A DNA stretch of 64,000 nucleotides from Isoetes taiwanensis (lineage: Eukaryota; Streptophyta; Lycopodiopsida; Isoetales; Isoetaceae): NCBI GenBank assembly GCA_021234155.1, contig JAJEKV010000030.1:7559890-7623889 (forward strand), in the 5' to 3' direction. Under the pieces are notes generated by a model that worked only from the letters and a program-made list of their open reading frames with translations, was not told where the DNA came from and ran no database searches. Positions 32,486 to 43,599 of this stretch are shown piece after piece. How positions within the stretch are numbered: position 1 is the first letter of the stretch; each line of letters begins with the position of its first letter. The position numbers and the translations under genes are program-made.

Positions 32486-33640
32486 CTCAACTTCTTCCCT
32501 CTAAAAGCAAGTACTACGGGGACCTCTAACAAATTACTGTGCATCAATACTAGTGAAAGTGGTCCCCTCTTCCCGCTCTAAGATGTGCTACAGGAGCAAG
32601 ATCTTTCAGTTTCCTGAAACCCTTCGCGTCTGCTCCAATGCCATATAGATGTTGTCCTCTTGAACACCAGATCAAGATTTAAAGCCCCCATATGCTCAAG
32701 TTTAACGACAAAAAATTAGTGCTGCTTGGCTGTTCCAGTTTTGCTGCCCTCAATCCCAAGTCTGTTTTTCTTCTTCCTATTCAAGGACTAATCCTTTTCA
32801 AAGGGAGCATATTCTTCCTATATGGCTTAAGTGCTTTGATGCAGACTGGGCATGTCAAAAGGCAAGAGCTTTCTGGAGAAGAGGCTGCCATAGTACCTTT
32901 TCGGAGAAGAGGCCATGAAATTCTTGTTTAGTGGCTGGCCCTATTTGTATCATTATGATCTAGAAATTCAGTCATTTCCTGTAGTATCATGTGGAGAAGA
33001 AGTTGAGAGGGGGGTTCTAAGGGTACTAGGCCTAGAGTCTGGCTACTTACTGTTCATTGGATTAGAGAATGGTAGTGGCTTTGGGATCAACTGTATAAAT
33101 ATATATATTAATCCTTTCCTTCAGGAGAAAGGAAGAATAGAATAGAATAGAATAGAATATAATAAAATAGAAAAGAAAGAAAACATAAAGAGCCATGATT
33201 GATAGTAGGATACCATTGACAACAAAATATAACCCATAATATATATTTTGACTGATATGAAGAACAGGGGTCAAGCCGTCGAATGGTTTACAGAAGCATT
33301 ATAGGTTGAGGATCACTGGAAGATCTTTCCAGTTTGGCTTCACATGCTGAACGAGACTTTTACAAGGTCCTCACATGTTTGTTGTGGCGGTTGGAGTAAT
33401 TGAAGTGTTTGACAAACCTTACAACCTAGCACCAAATAGAAGCTTGCCAGCAAAGATTTATATATGTGTCGCATCTAGTGGTCCACCCCATGTCTTTTGG
33501 ACGTAAAATATAGGCAACAGCCCAGATCCGCCCACGTCACAGCACCCGTACGTTCTAGATTGCGTCTCGTAATTGGCTGGCCAGTATTATTTTACGTAAA
33601 CTAATGGAGTCTTTTTACGTGGCACGTATCTAAGAGCCGT
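32486..33640. other. Intergenic, left flank of phosphofructokinase gene
   Basis: No gene, gag or LTR could be recognised. A short GAATA repeat (33134-33170) and AT-rich DNA are present. The outer gypsy element cannot be followed past about 32.5 kb. Confidence 0.5.
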
Positions 33641-34058
33641 ATTTGGACCGGAGCGCACATGAGCGCCGGACGATTGCGTCCGGTTCCGGCCCCTTCGCCT
33701 GGCCTTCTTCTCCGTCCAGCCTTCTCCTCTCTGCCGTCGTCTCCAACATCATTTTCAATAGTCCGGTGTGTTTCTTGACCCTTTTGATTGCTTCCAGGCT
33801 CTTTCGCTGTGGAAATTTCAGGTGGGCTTTTCTTCCCTTTTTTTCTGACGGTCATTTCTAGAACTTTTTGTGATTTTCCGTGCTCCTGGATTTTCTTCAT
33901 TCTAGGCTATTTATAACTGGATTCTTACTGACGGATTTTGTCGACAATTCACCAGCTTGTTATATGTGTTGTTCAGCGTCTGAATGATAATTGAATGTGG
34001 GTATCTTAGTTGCTATATTTTTACTTAGGTTTTTATCTTTAGCTTCATTAGGTGATAA

Positions 34059-37000
34059 ATGGCATGTCTGGATCGCATTATATGTCCTATACAGGCCCAA
34101 GTATCACGGCATTCTTGTGAAGACTCAATAGAACGTAAAAAGCCAGCTCAATTATCTTTCTTGCGGGTAAGGAAGTTCATTTTGTGTCTTCGACCACACG
34201 GTTTTCACGCTTTATGATTGAGACAAGCATTCCAGGTGGGTTTTTTTAGTGGTGGGCAAGCAATTCCTATGAACAGTCAAGGGAAAAAGCCCCAGGAGGA
34301 TGGAACTGCGAAGGGGAATTTTTTAGCACCAGTGATGCAGGAAAAGATATTGCAAGGGGCTAATGGTGCCATTTTAGAGGATGTTCCTCATATTACAGAC
34401 TGGCTACCTGATGCACCTGTAAGTCCTGGGCGTCAAATTCTTATGGACTTCCTTCATTTGTTAGATAACCATATCTTAAATAAAAGTACTTGATGTTTGG
34501 GTTCTGAAATGCACATCATTGCCATGGGCCTTCCTTGATTAATGTATAGGCATGCCTACAGTATAATTTGAGTTTATTCTTTTGTATTACAGACTTTTTC
34601 GAATCCATTGAAATACAATCCAGCCTATGCAGCTTGCAAGTAGGTGGCATCAAACTCTTATTATCGCGTACTAGAATTATTTTTTATGTTATTACGTAAT
34701 TCGTTTAGTGCATTATTGCACATACAAATGTGTTCTTAACAGTTTCATATATAGTATCTCTTTAAGGTCATAATAGTGAAATGCAACTAACAGAAAGATC
34801 TTTCCATTTGCAGGCAGTATTTTGTTGAGGATGATGATGTTGTCTCTAAAGATGTGAGATTTATTTGAATTAATGGAATATCTTCTTGTACATTTTGACT
34901 GATTCAAATGTATCTCTACAGATTGTTGTGAAACTTTCTACAGTTCATAATGGCGTTCATTTTCGGCGTGCAGGCCCACGAGACAAGGTGATTTGCAGTG
35001 TCCATTCATTCTGTGATTTGTAGCTGATCGGTTGATATGACTTCCTCTCGTATGTGGCAGATCTATTTTAAACCAGAAGAAGTGCGTGCTTGCATAGTAA
35101 CATGTGGAGGTTTATGCCCAGGCCTCAACACTGTCATTAGAGAGATTGTTTGTGGCTTGTGGACTCAATATGGGGTTCATGATATTCTTGGCATTGAAGT
35201 AAATTGAAGATGACTTTTTTTAAGTTTGAGTATGGGTCTCTGCAATTCATATCTCATTTGCCCTATCACTGTTTCTGCCAGGGAGGCTATAGAGGCTTTT
35301 ATTCGCGCAATACAATACCTTTGAATCCAAAGTTTGTAAATGATATACACAAACGTGGAGGCACAATCTTAGGCACATCAAGAGGCGGTCATGAAACATC
35401 AAAGATAGTGAACAGCATTGAAGATAGGCGCATTAACCAGGTATTTGACACTTCCATTTTTTTGCTTCGGGTTGTGTGCTCTAATTTAGCATGAAATGTC
35501 ACTATATAGGTGTATATAATTGGTGGCGATGGAACACAAAAGGGAGCTAATGTCATATATGAGGTAACATGAGATTAGCTATTTCAAATATAGTGAGCCG
35601 ATCTTTATTTTGTACATCACCTCTGCTAAAAGCCAATATAGAGAAGGAATGTTATCCACAATTATGCAATGTCTCTTCGATTATGTGTTTCGCTAGGGTT
35701 ATTTTTCACAATATCTCCTATACATTTTCGTAGGAGCTTAGAAAGCGCGGCTTGAAGGTGGCAGTTGCTGGAATTCCCAAAACAATCGACAATGACATTG
35801 CTGTAAGTAGTCTTTACAATTGCACAAACTAGTGGATGGCAATTATCTATAATGTTTTCCTATTTATGTACAGGTTATTGATAAGTCATTTGGATTTGAT
35901 ACTGCTGTTGAAGAAGCCCAGCGTGCAATAAATGCTGCTCATACAGAAGCTCAAAGCACCCACAATGGAATTGGCCTTGTGAAGTTGATGGGTCGTTACA
36001 GCGGTATGTGAGATACATTTTTAAGATAGAATTGTTATATGCAAGACACAAGTTCTCATATCTACAATTACAGGTTATATTGCAATGTATGCAACCCTTG
36101 CGAGTCGTGATGTGGTATGTCGCTGGGACAGCACCCCCATTTAGTTGAATTTGGTCTTCCAAGAACTCACGCGTTTTCCTCCAGGATTGCTGTTTGGTTC
36201 CAGAAGTGCCTTTCTACTTAGAAGGAAAAGGTGGACTTTATGAATATGTTGAAAAGCGCCTACGAGAAAATGGGCACATAGTTATCGTTGTTGCAGAAGG
36301 AGCAGGACAGGAGCTAATGGCCGAAAGTATTGGCACTCCCAATGGTCCTTTGGATGCCTCTGGAAACAGATTACTTTTAGATGTCGGCTATTGGCTTTCT
36401 CAAAAGCTAAAGGTTGCGTTGTTTTTCTGTCATTATTGCTTACTGGCATATATACTTGGGTTCATAGTGTATGCGTTTTTCAGGAGCATTTTGAGACAAA
36501 GAACGAGTCTGTCAGTCTAAAATATATAGGTATGGTGTTTTTGTAAATAGATGATAACAAATATTTTAATTTTGGCATTGTTTAATGACAGATCCAACGT
36601 ACATGATCCGGGCTATTCCTAGCAATGCATCAGATAATGTCTATTGCACGTTGCTTGCTCATAGTGCAATTCATGGGGCTATGGCGGGTTTTACTGGTTT
36701 TACAGTTGGGCCTGTTAATGGAAGGCATGCTTACCTTCCAATCCCTGTAAGCAACCCTTCCATCTGGAGCTTCCTAAATTTGTATTGATTATTGCATAAC
36801 ATGATTTTCTGTAACAGAGAGTTACCGAGACCCAAAGACGGGTAAATACTGCTGATCGAATGTGGGCTAGGCTACTTTCTTCAACCAACCAACCTGATTT
36901 CCTAAAATATGAGAAAGTAATGGAAACAAAACGGAAGAAAGATTCAGTTAAGGACTTTAAGGACTTTCAGGTTCTTAGTGCAGATTCTGCTGTTGCTTTA

Positions 37001-37069
37001 AAGACACCTGATGACTCAAATGGTTCCCTCTTAGTTGAGAAACAAGCTCCGTCTAAGAAAGGTTCGTAA
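34059..37069 (+). CDS. PFK: ATP-dependent 6-phosphofructokinase, 15 coding exons
   Basis: It converts fructose 6-phosphate and ATP to fructose 1,6-bisphosphate in glycolysis. Coding exons: 34059-34166, 34236-34418, 34593-34639, 34814-34853, 34922-34987, 35061-35198, 35282-35440, 35510-35563, 35734-35802, 35874-36003, 36074-36114, 36185-36412, 36484-36529, 36592-36746, 36818-37069. All introns are GT-AG and phases join to 571 residues. Motifs: [11 protein letters not shown] (162-172), GGDGTQ (252-257; Gly rather than the Asp of PPi enzymes, hence ATP use), PKTIDND (280-286), MGRYSG (327-332), EGAGQE (383-388). About 90 residues precede the conserved domain, which may hold a plastid transit peptide, although the acidic residues in it make this unsure. 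The Lys-rich C-tail is variable in the family. The start is the first ATG in frame; a 5' UTR intron ending at about 34040 is plausible. The gene looks intact. Confidence 0.93.
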
Positions 37070-37640
37070 GCAACATTTGGTGAGGTCCTGTAGACATATG
37101 GCTCGAATGTATTGTGGCAGCGTCACAAAATTTTGACAGTTTGAAGTTTCCTGTACTGCTGGCCGTTTATTGTGTCATGATAGTTATTGTGAAATAAGAA
37201 GAGTATTTTCTTTTGAGATGTTTGCAAGCTACGTTAATGATGGGTGTTTAAGAGATGGGGTTCCTGTACTGCTGGCCGTTATGATAGTTATTATGAAATA
37301 AGAGATGTTTGCAATCTATGTTAATAATGGTTGTTCAAGAGATGTCTATGACTCTATGTTAATAATATGGGTGTTCAAGAGATGGAGTAAACTAATCTCC
37401 ATATATTATTATTTAATTTTAGTTTTCACTTCATCAAGATTGGTCGAGTTAAAGCTGTTATAGGAAGAAATAGCTGGAAGCATATGAAGAAAAGAAACAG
37501 GTTTTTGGCTTTTGGCATATAATATGGCATATGATACGAACCGTATTTCGGGCTCAAACTATTGGAGTAGATGTCATTCGGTTAGGATTAATTTTGTCAC
37601 TTTTTTGTAATTTTTTTGTAATGGAGACTTAATTAACGGT
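37070..37640. other. PFK 3' flank with short direct repeats
   Basis: Probable 3' UTR and spacer. TTCCTGTACTGCTGGCCGTT occurs at 37147 and 37261, and variants of TTAATAATGGGTGTTCAAGA occur three times between 37230 and 37385. No ORF is supported. Confidence 0.5.
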
Positions 37641-37644
37641 GTTG

Positions 37645-37763
37645 TATGGGGGAAGGGCACTTGGGACCCCTTTCCGGGTGGACGGTGGGGTCCCGCGACC
37701 GGCGGTAGCCGGGAGCGGGTCACCGGCCACCCGGAAAGGGGGACCAAGTGCCCTTCCCCCACA
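37645..37763. repeat. Long GC-rich hairpin (MITE-like) downstream of PFK
   Basis: Arms of about 37 bp (37645-37681 and 37727-37763) share GGGGGAAGGGCACTTGG and CCTTTCCGGGTGG in inverted order with about three mismatches, around a 45-bp GC-rich loop. The surroundings are AT-rich. Open frames on either strand here are by-products of the palindrome. Confidence 0.85.
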
Positions 37764-37769
37764 ATATAG

Positions 37770-40372
37770 AAACATGGGAGATTTTTTTTCTCCCCCTTTC
37801 CTTTGTCGCAAGCGATGGCTTCGTCGAGGCGCAGGCAGTTTAGCAAGGTTTTCTTGATAACTTCAACGAGCATGAAGGCGCTGGCAGGTCTGTCGGAGAT
37901 TTCCTTGAAGGCGTTTGCAGTTTTGATGATTTTTCATTGATGCCGTAGCAGTTAGACGAGTTTTCTTGATGGCTGCTAGTCGAGTTCTTCTTGATGCTTC
38001 AAAACTTGCTATTCCTCGCAGTTTTGTTTTGCTTTTAGACTTTTTCTTGCATGCAAATGGCGAGTATTCTGTAGGTAAATCTCTTGTCTTCTCTGTAAGT
38101 TATTATGTAGGTATTTTTTCGTGCATACAGACTTTTTATGTTTTGATCTTGTTATTTTCTTGCAAATGATTGTGCTTACGGCTACTCTCTTTGTTTTAAC
38201 AGCGAAGAAGGGGTGAGATCAGAAGACACTATGTGAGGCTTTGTGGGCTTTCATCCGTTTCTTTGCATCGAGAATCGGTGACGCCATCGCCATGGCCTTG
38301 ATCTTGAGCTTGAGCGTCGGATTGAGATGAGGCTTGAGCTTCCGTCTCCATAACTCTGTTTTTCCTAATTCTGGTTTGTTTGGGTTGTGAAGGGAGGCAT
38401 ATATAGTGAAGTTTTATGGCGGCTGCTTTGTTTTGGTGGCCGTTAAACTCATCCTAATCCATTGCTTTTGGACTTAATACCCAAGTCATGTCGGATTAGA
38501 GCAGAAGGTGCAAAAACAGAGGTATCAGAGCTAGATTTATGCAGGATTGTCCAGTTTCGGCATTGAATTAATAGAAATTTCGTTACCTTTTGATAAGGGG
38601 ATTTCTATGTAGTAGCATTTGAGCCTCGAATTTAACAAAGTAATGAGCAATTACAAGTGCAGAAAAAAAAACATGCTGAAAAAAAGAACCAAGTGACCGG
38701 TTGAAGCTGTCACTCGGAATCAGGATACCCAATTTCCATTCCGTGTACGTGTCCTCATATAAATGCACCCCAGACAAAAAAATCGACCCTGTTTCTATAT
38801 TGGGAAACCTTATTGGAAAATTTTCTGCTCGTATAGGAAGTTAAAAGATTTCAACCGGATTGTTCCTGCCTTTGCAATTTGGCAAACGAAATTGATTATA
38901 GCAAAATGGAACTCCATTTACTAAAAAACGTATTAGTATGAATCACTTTGAAGACTCATCCAGATTTAAATGCGATGTGATGCTGATTTGGGAAAAGTTG
39001 GGTTAGTAAAGTAATTGCTTGCCATAAATTTAAAGTTTATCACAATTTTTGAAAAAAAATCAAGATTGTTAAAATGCTTTAAGTGATAGTTCTATACCAG
39101 TTCTAAAGTGGTTGCCTTCAAAGTGGAATGATGCATGTTAGAAGGGTTTTAACATGACATGTCTTGCTGAATACTTGAGTGCCATCTATGGTGAAACATG
39201 ACCTTGAGTTTTTGCATTCCATTAAATCAGGAATGTCTGACCTCACACTTACAACATAGGTGTTGTTGATGTGTCTTATAATTTGAATTACCGAGATTTT
39301 GTAACCCTCGATGAAAACACCAATGAAAGAATATGTTGCGGAGGAAAATGAAATTGTCTTCAATCAGGGAAGAAGCTATTTGTTATGAGCAAAAATTATT
39401 TAGCTAAGGATCATGAAATTATAAAAGCTCTGATGTAACTATTGGTTGGATCAATTTTATGGAACTCAAAGCAAGAAAGAGCGATTGTAAGTGTTCGTTT
39501 GAGATCCAAACTATCCTGCTCCTTAATTGATTTGTAAAAGTGGATAATCCTTGATCTCGGCCCCAGACAACACATTTGAATCCTGAATAAAAGGATTATG
39601 TGCCCTAGAAAGGAAGGATGCTAAAGGTGCCAGGTGAGAAATGTCATGCATTTCTATGAACTAGTTACCCCTAGGTAATCGAATATATATGAGAATAAAT
39701 TTTCATTGAAGTGCAAGACAAAGAGAATAAGGGATATTGTTGTTGTTCTTTTGCTATTCGTACGCTAGAAGATCACGTCGTTTCCAGGTATCACAAATTA
39801 GTTATTCATGATGACTATTGAATTAAAGGTAAACAGAGATGAGTTGGTCAGAAAATTAGATTTGGAAAAATATGTTGCCTCCAAAAGAGTTGCATTTTTC
39901 TATGGCAGATTGTATATAGACATCTTAGGGTGGTGCATAAATCCAAGGATGATGACACTCAAAATGACTTCTCTGTAGGAGAGAAGAGACATTAGAGAAG
40001 AGACATTAGAATATTATTTAATTTATTGTGCTAACATTCAATAGATCTAAAAGATAAGTATAAAGAGGTATTTCAGATTTCAAAATTGTTGAAGGAGGTT
40101 GTGCTTGGAAAATACCCCATATCATGGTCTCTTTCAAGAAACTGACCATCCGTACATATAAAGGGTGCATGGGTTAAGGTAGTTGGAAGAGAGGACGACT
40201 TCTTAAATCTATGACCAATTCCATCATATTTCCAATTTTCTTAGGCTATTGAGATTGGAGCTTTGGAAGCAGTCAACTGCTTAGATGTGAATGAGAAATT
40301 TGTTAAGTGAAATTTGAAACTGCCATCTTCGTCATTTATAATTTAGCATCTCTTAGGATTGTTTATTGTGTG
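37770..40372. other. Intergenic, no supported gene
   Basis: Short open frames (for example 37966-38169 + and 39118-39363 -) have no recognisable domain. The segment around 39390-39600 shares degenerate words (ATTATTTNGCTAAGGATCATGAAA) with 50440-50470, so it contains an old dispersed repeat. Confidence 0.5.
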
Positions 40373-40377
40373 CTTAT

Positions 40378-40570
40378 TGTGAATAATCAGGAAAACTGGG
40401 AGATGAATCTATTCAACGAGGATGGGAAAAGCCCCCATCGTGGCTGTACATAAATATGCAATGAACAGATACAATATGAAGCGGTATGTCTGATGGCGTT
40501 TCACCCGGATTGCTCTGCTGGCACTTCCAGATCTGCATCCCTGTTGGATGCCAGATCACTATCTTCAACA
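40378..40570 (-). repeat. TRIM LTR, left outer copy
   Basis: Starts TGTGAATAATCAGG, ends CTTCAACA; 193 bp; matches 41845-42037. The polypurine tract lies at 40571-40582 on the minus strand. Confidence 0.9.
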
Positions 40571-41111
40571 CTCCCCCTTGATCTTGCATCCAACAAGAAT
40601 CAAGGCGTGATAGAAGTCTTGGGCTGCTCCCCCTGCATCTGCAGTCCTGATTGACTGCAATTCTGCACCAGGTATCCTTCCTGTGTGCCCAGCCCTTCTC
40701 TTGGGCTTCTTGCTCTAAATAGAGCATAGGGGAGCACCCCTTCTTGAATCTGCACAGCAGCAGCATCCATGCATGATGCATGGTCTTCATCTTCATCAAA
40801 TGCTGCTTTGGATTTGTGGGTCTTCTTCTCTAAAATAATTCTTATAGCCCACATTTAAGCACGACAGCATTATGAAGAATTGGGTCTTGATTCCAAAAGA
40901 ATGGAATTATTCCCAGCATGTATGCAGACAAGTGGGATTCATAACAGACTGAAAATGGCAACGAAACAGAATGAAGATGGTAACGAATTAGAGATGGCTT
41001 ACCTCTTCAAAGCCATAAATCAGGAGGTTCGTCCTCGGCCGCTTTGCCGACCCAAAATTTCGTCTTTGGCTTCAATCTCCATACCCAGGTCCCAAGATCA
41101 AGAGCCTACAG

Positions 41112-41123
41112 GCTCTGATACCA
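41112..41123 (-). promoter_or_regulatory. tRNA-Met-i primer binding site of TRIM
   Basis: The minus strand reads TGGTATCAGAGC directly after the middle LTR. A second copy lies at 41833-41844 after the right LTR. Confidence 0.88.
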
Positions 41124-41294
41124 TGTGAAATTACAGAAATGGAGGGAATGGATTGATCTGGCTGGAAAAGCCCCAGCCGTGGCTCACATATATATATGAA
41201 CAAAACTGAAAAGGTATGTGTCGATTCATGTGGATTGCCCTGCTGGCAGATCCACGCCATTGATCCAGGATGCTTGATCATCCTTTCTTCAACA
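41124..41294 (-). repeat. TRIM LTR, middle diverged copy
   Basis: 171 bp, TGTGAAATTACAG to CTTCAACA. It is clearly related to the outer LTRs (GGAAAAGCCCC, CGTGGCT, CTGCTGGCA) but much more diverged than they are from each other. Confidence 0.85.
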
Positions 41295-41844
41295 CTCCCC
41301 CTTGATCAGCATCGGATCAAGCGTCTAAGGAGTCTTCAATCAGCTCCCCCTTAATCTGCAATTCCTTTCGGCGCATTGTGTTTGCTCCGGGCTTTATTTT
41401 CCTGAGCAACAAGCCCAATCTTCCAGAGCTTCTTCTGATTCATAAGAACCAGGATTTCTAGGGAGAAACAGTAATGACAGGAAATGCATAACAGAAGCAT
41501 TTAAATTCTGAATTTGCTTCTCTACTCTGTATATATGGTTTATGGGTTCTTTGTGCTCCATTTTGAGCATATCTTTCCCATCTTCTTTTACAGAGATGAA
41601 GCAAATCTCGACCCATCTTATTCCAGAATGCATGCAGGCATCCTGGTTTGCTATATATGGATTTGAAATGAAGAAAATAATGAGCTATTACCTTCAATCA
41701 TGCGATTCTCTCTGGCAGCCCTCTACATCTTCAACCTTCATCTTCAACGGCTCCTCCATGGCAGGTCCCAGGTTCTTTTGGGCTGCTCTACAGCAGCCAC
41801 GAATTTCTCTAGATCCTCCTAAGCCATCGCTGGCTCTGATACCA

Positions 41845-42037
41845 TGTTAATAATCAGGAAAACTGGGAGATGAATCTATTCAACGAGGATGGGAAAAGCC
41901 CCCATCGTGGCTGTACATAAATATGCAATGAACAGATACAATATGAAGCGGTATGTCTGATGGCGTTTCACCCGGATTGCTCTGCTGGCACTTCCAGATC
42001 TGCATCCCTGTTGGATGCCAGATCACTATCTTCAACA
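41845..42037 (-). repeat. TRIM LTR, right outer copy
   Basis: 193 bp, TGTTAATAATCAGG to CTTCAACA. It is flanked on the right by CTTAT (42038-42042), equal to 40373-40377. Confidence 0.9.
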
Positions 42038-42165
42038 CTTATCTCTTTGTATTGGACATGGCAGATGTTGTTATACCATTCAACATCATGTGAATTTTTT
42101 AATCAATATATCAAAAAAGAGAAGGGGCTCAAACCTTGAAGACGTAAGACAAAGAAAAAGTTCTT

Positions 42166-42340
42166 AAATTGACGCCTCAATATGCTGAACCCTTCAAGCC
42201 ATTAAAAAGGCTCAATAAGACAACATATGAGTTAAAACTTCCAAATGAACTAGGAGTGCACCCTATATTGAGGTTGGGTAATCCTAATCTCAAGCGATCT
42301 TTCAGTCAATCAGATAATGTCAATCAGATAATCTCACACT
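42166..42340 (+). pseudogene. Gypsy integrase C-terminal fragment
   Basis: The plus-strand frame reads LTPQYAEPFKPLKRLNKTTY, then ELKLPNELGVHP. This is the GPF/Y module of gypsy integrase C-termini (LTPRFxGPFxVLxRI...YxLxLPxxxxVHPVF). The expected FHVSLLK is damaged. It is an isolated fragment. Confidence 0.6.
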
Positions 42341-42922
42341 TCCTACCACGAGTTAGAAAATCTACCACGAGTTAGAACTTGAAAACAACGCCTGTCATTG
42401 CACTCAAAATTCAAATCAGTGATTCTAAGATTGGATTCTAAGAATCTGCGCTTCAAGATTGGATTTGGTGTGCAGCGAACTGGACCCTCTGGATGACTGG
42501 ACCCTCTGGATGATTGAATCTCCTACTGCCAGATATGTAGACTTATTGGAACACTGACTGACTTATTGGATAACTACTCTGTTCTAGCCAATTAATGCTT
42601 TGGCTGCCTATTCTAGATCAGGGCTCCAGATTGGGGGGGTTCCTCCCAGGGTTCAACTTATAAGGGTAGACCCTACTTTTTTTTCTAAGGGCATATTTTG
42701 AGTTGCCCTTTTTTGGGAAGGTTAAACTTTTATCAGCCCTTTTTATTTCATAGCACAATGTAAACTGCCCTTATTTACCACAAAATTCATAATAAAATAA
42801 CATCTATCTATCAAAGCACAATTTATAGAAAACAAAGCTTATATGCATGAGTTCAAGAAAAGATTAGAGTACTAAACAAGACAAGGTAAAGTTAACTTTA
42901 AGATCAAACACCAAACAACTTT

Positions 42923-43213
42923 CTACAATTCCCCAATACGTCTATCCTTCGCATTCATCCATTCCTTGTAAATAGATGACCAATCTACTTCTTTCAGGTT
43001 CTTCGGACTATTTAATGACATGAACATTGACAAATCTAGGCTTTTGAAGCTCAATCTACTTCTATCATCGTCTTTGATGCTATTCAATTTTGAGAAACCC
43101 CTTTCACATTCCATTGTAGAGGCCAGAATCACTAAAATCATTTGCCATAGCTTCTTCATTTCAGGATATAGTTGACCTAAGACCAATTCAACCCACTGAA
43201 AAGCCAAGCTCAT
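42923..43213 (-). pseudogene. hAT transposase C-terminal dimerisation fragment
   Basis: The minus strand has STMECERGFSKLNSIKDDDR and SRLSFKSLDLSMFMSLN, the conserved core of the hAT dimerisation domain (S..CER.FS..N.IK...R..L....L..LM.I..N), as in zinc-finger 862-like plant hAT proteins. Only about 90 residues remain. The flanks (42619-42730 and 43680-43800) have repeated AAGGGCA words that may be sub-terminal repeats, but I could not define matching terminal inverted repeats. Confidence 0.7.
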
Positions 43214-43599
43214 GTAAAGACTTTCTTGGACAATGGCCCATCATTCTTAAAGTGAAATCCATGCATTCAACTCGACATTTTCGTCCATCAATCCTCCGAT
43301 CGAGAGAGCCAATAAGCACCTCCATCTTAAAGCTGCAGAATTTGATTACAGAATGAATTTGATTGGACTGATATTGCATGCCGCTACTGAAGGTGCATGT
43401 CGCTTGAATAAAACAGAGCAGCTTACAACATTCGGCTTCCTTCCCTCTCGATCTTCCTGCCTGCCCACCGTAAGAAATGGTTCGTTCACGTTGCCTTTCG
43501 AATTTTCTCTCCCCTTCCTTTTTTTTTTCCAACTCTCCTTTTGCTTTTCGAAATTGGCTTTTCTAATATAGGAATTTCTTGCTTTTTTTACAATAAAAA

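Larger units (their letters stand above)
6447..32500 (-). mobile_element. Outer decayed Ty3/gypsy element with nested insertions
   Basis: On the minus strand the order is retropepsin (about 32500-32424 and 27344-27080), linker, RT and RNase H (27153-25250), integrase (23744-22430) and a long extra ORF (21568-6447). Gag and a 5' LTR are not recognisable to the right of 32.5 kb. Three later insertions split it: 8782-20699 (gypsy, GGGAA duplication), about 23702-25241 (unclassified) and 27345-32423 (copia retrocopy, 37-bp duplication). Frameshifts and deletions make pol non-functional. That the long 3' ORF belongs to the same element as pol is inferred from strand and adjacency only. Confidence 0.6.
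40378..42037 (-). mobile_element. Tandem TRIM element (three small LTRs, no coding)
   Basis: Outer LTRs 40378-40570 and 41845-42037 are both 193 bp and nearly identical. A diverged 171-bp LTR lies in the middle (41124-41294). Each of the two upstream LTRs (minus strand) is followed at zero distance by TGGTATCAGAGCC, the initiator-methionine tRNA primer site (41833-41844 and 41112-41123). Each of the two downstream LTRs is preceded by the polypurine tract ATCAAGGGGGAG. The 5-bp duplication CTTAT flanks the array (40373-40377, 42038-42042). Internal regions of about 550 bp have no gag or pol. This is the classical terminal-repeat retrotransposon in miniature, mobilised in trans. Confidence 0.9.

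Noticed and set aside
33134-33170. GAATA repeat as a LINE tail like that at 54961
   Set aside because: The repeat unit is similar, but the GACGTTAAAA end and 3'-UTR hairpin are missing next to it.
37574-37873. Glycine/proline-rich open frames after PFK
   Set aside because: They arise from the GC-rich palindrome at 37645-37763 and mirror each other on both strands.
39118-39363. Copia pre-integrase fragment
   Set aside because: A few residues are suggestive, but no catalytic or zinc motif is present.
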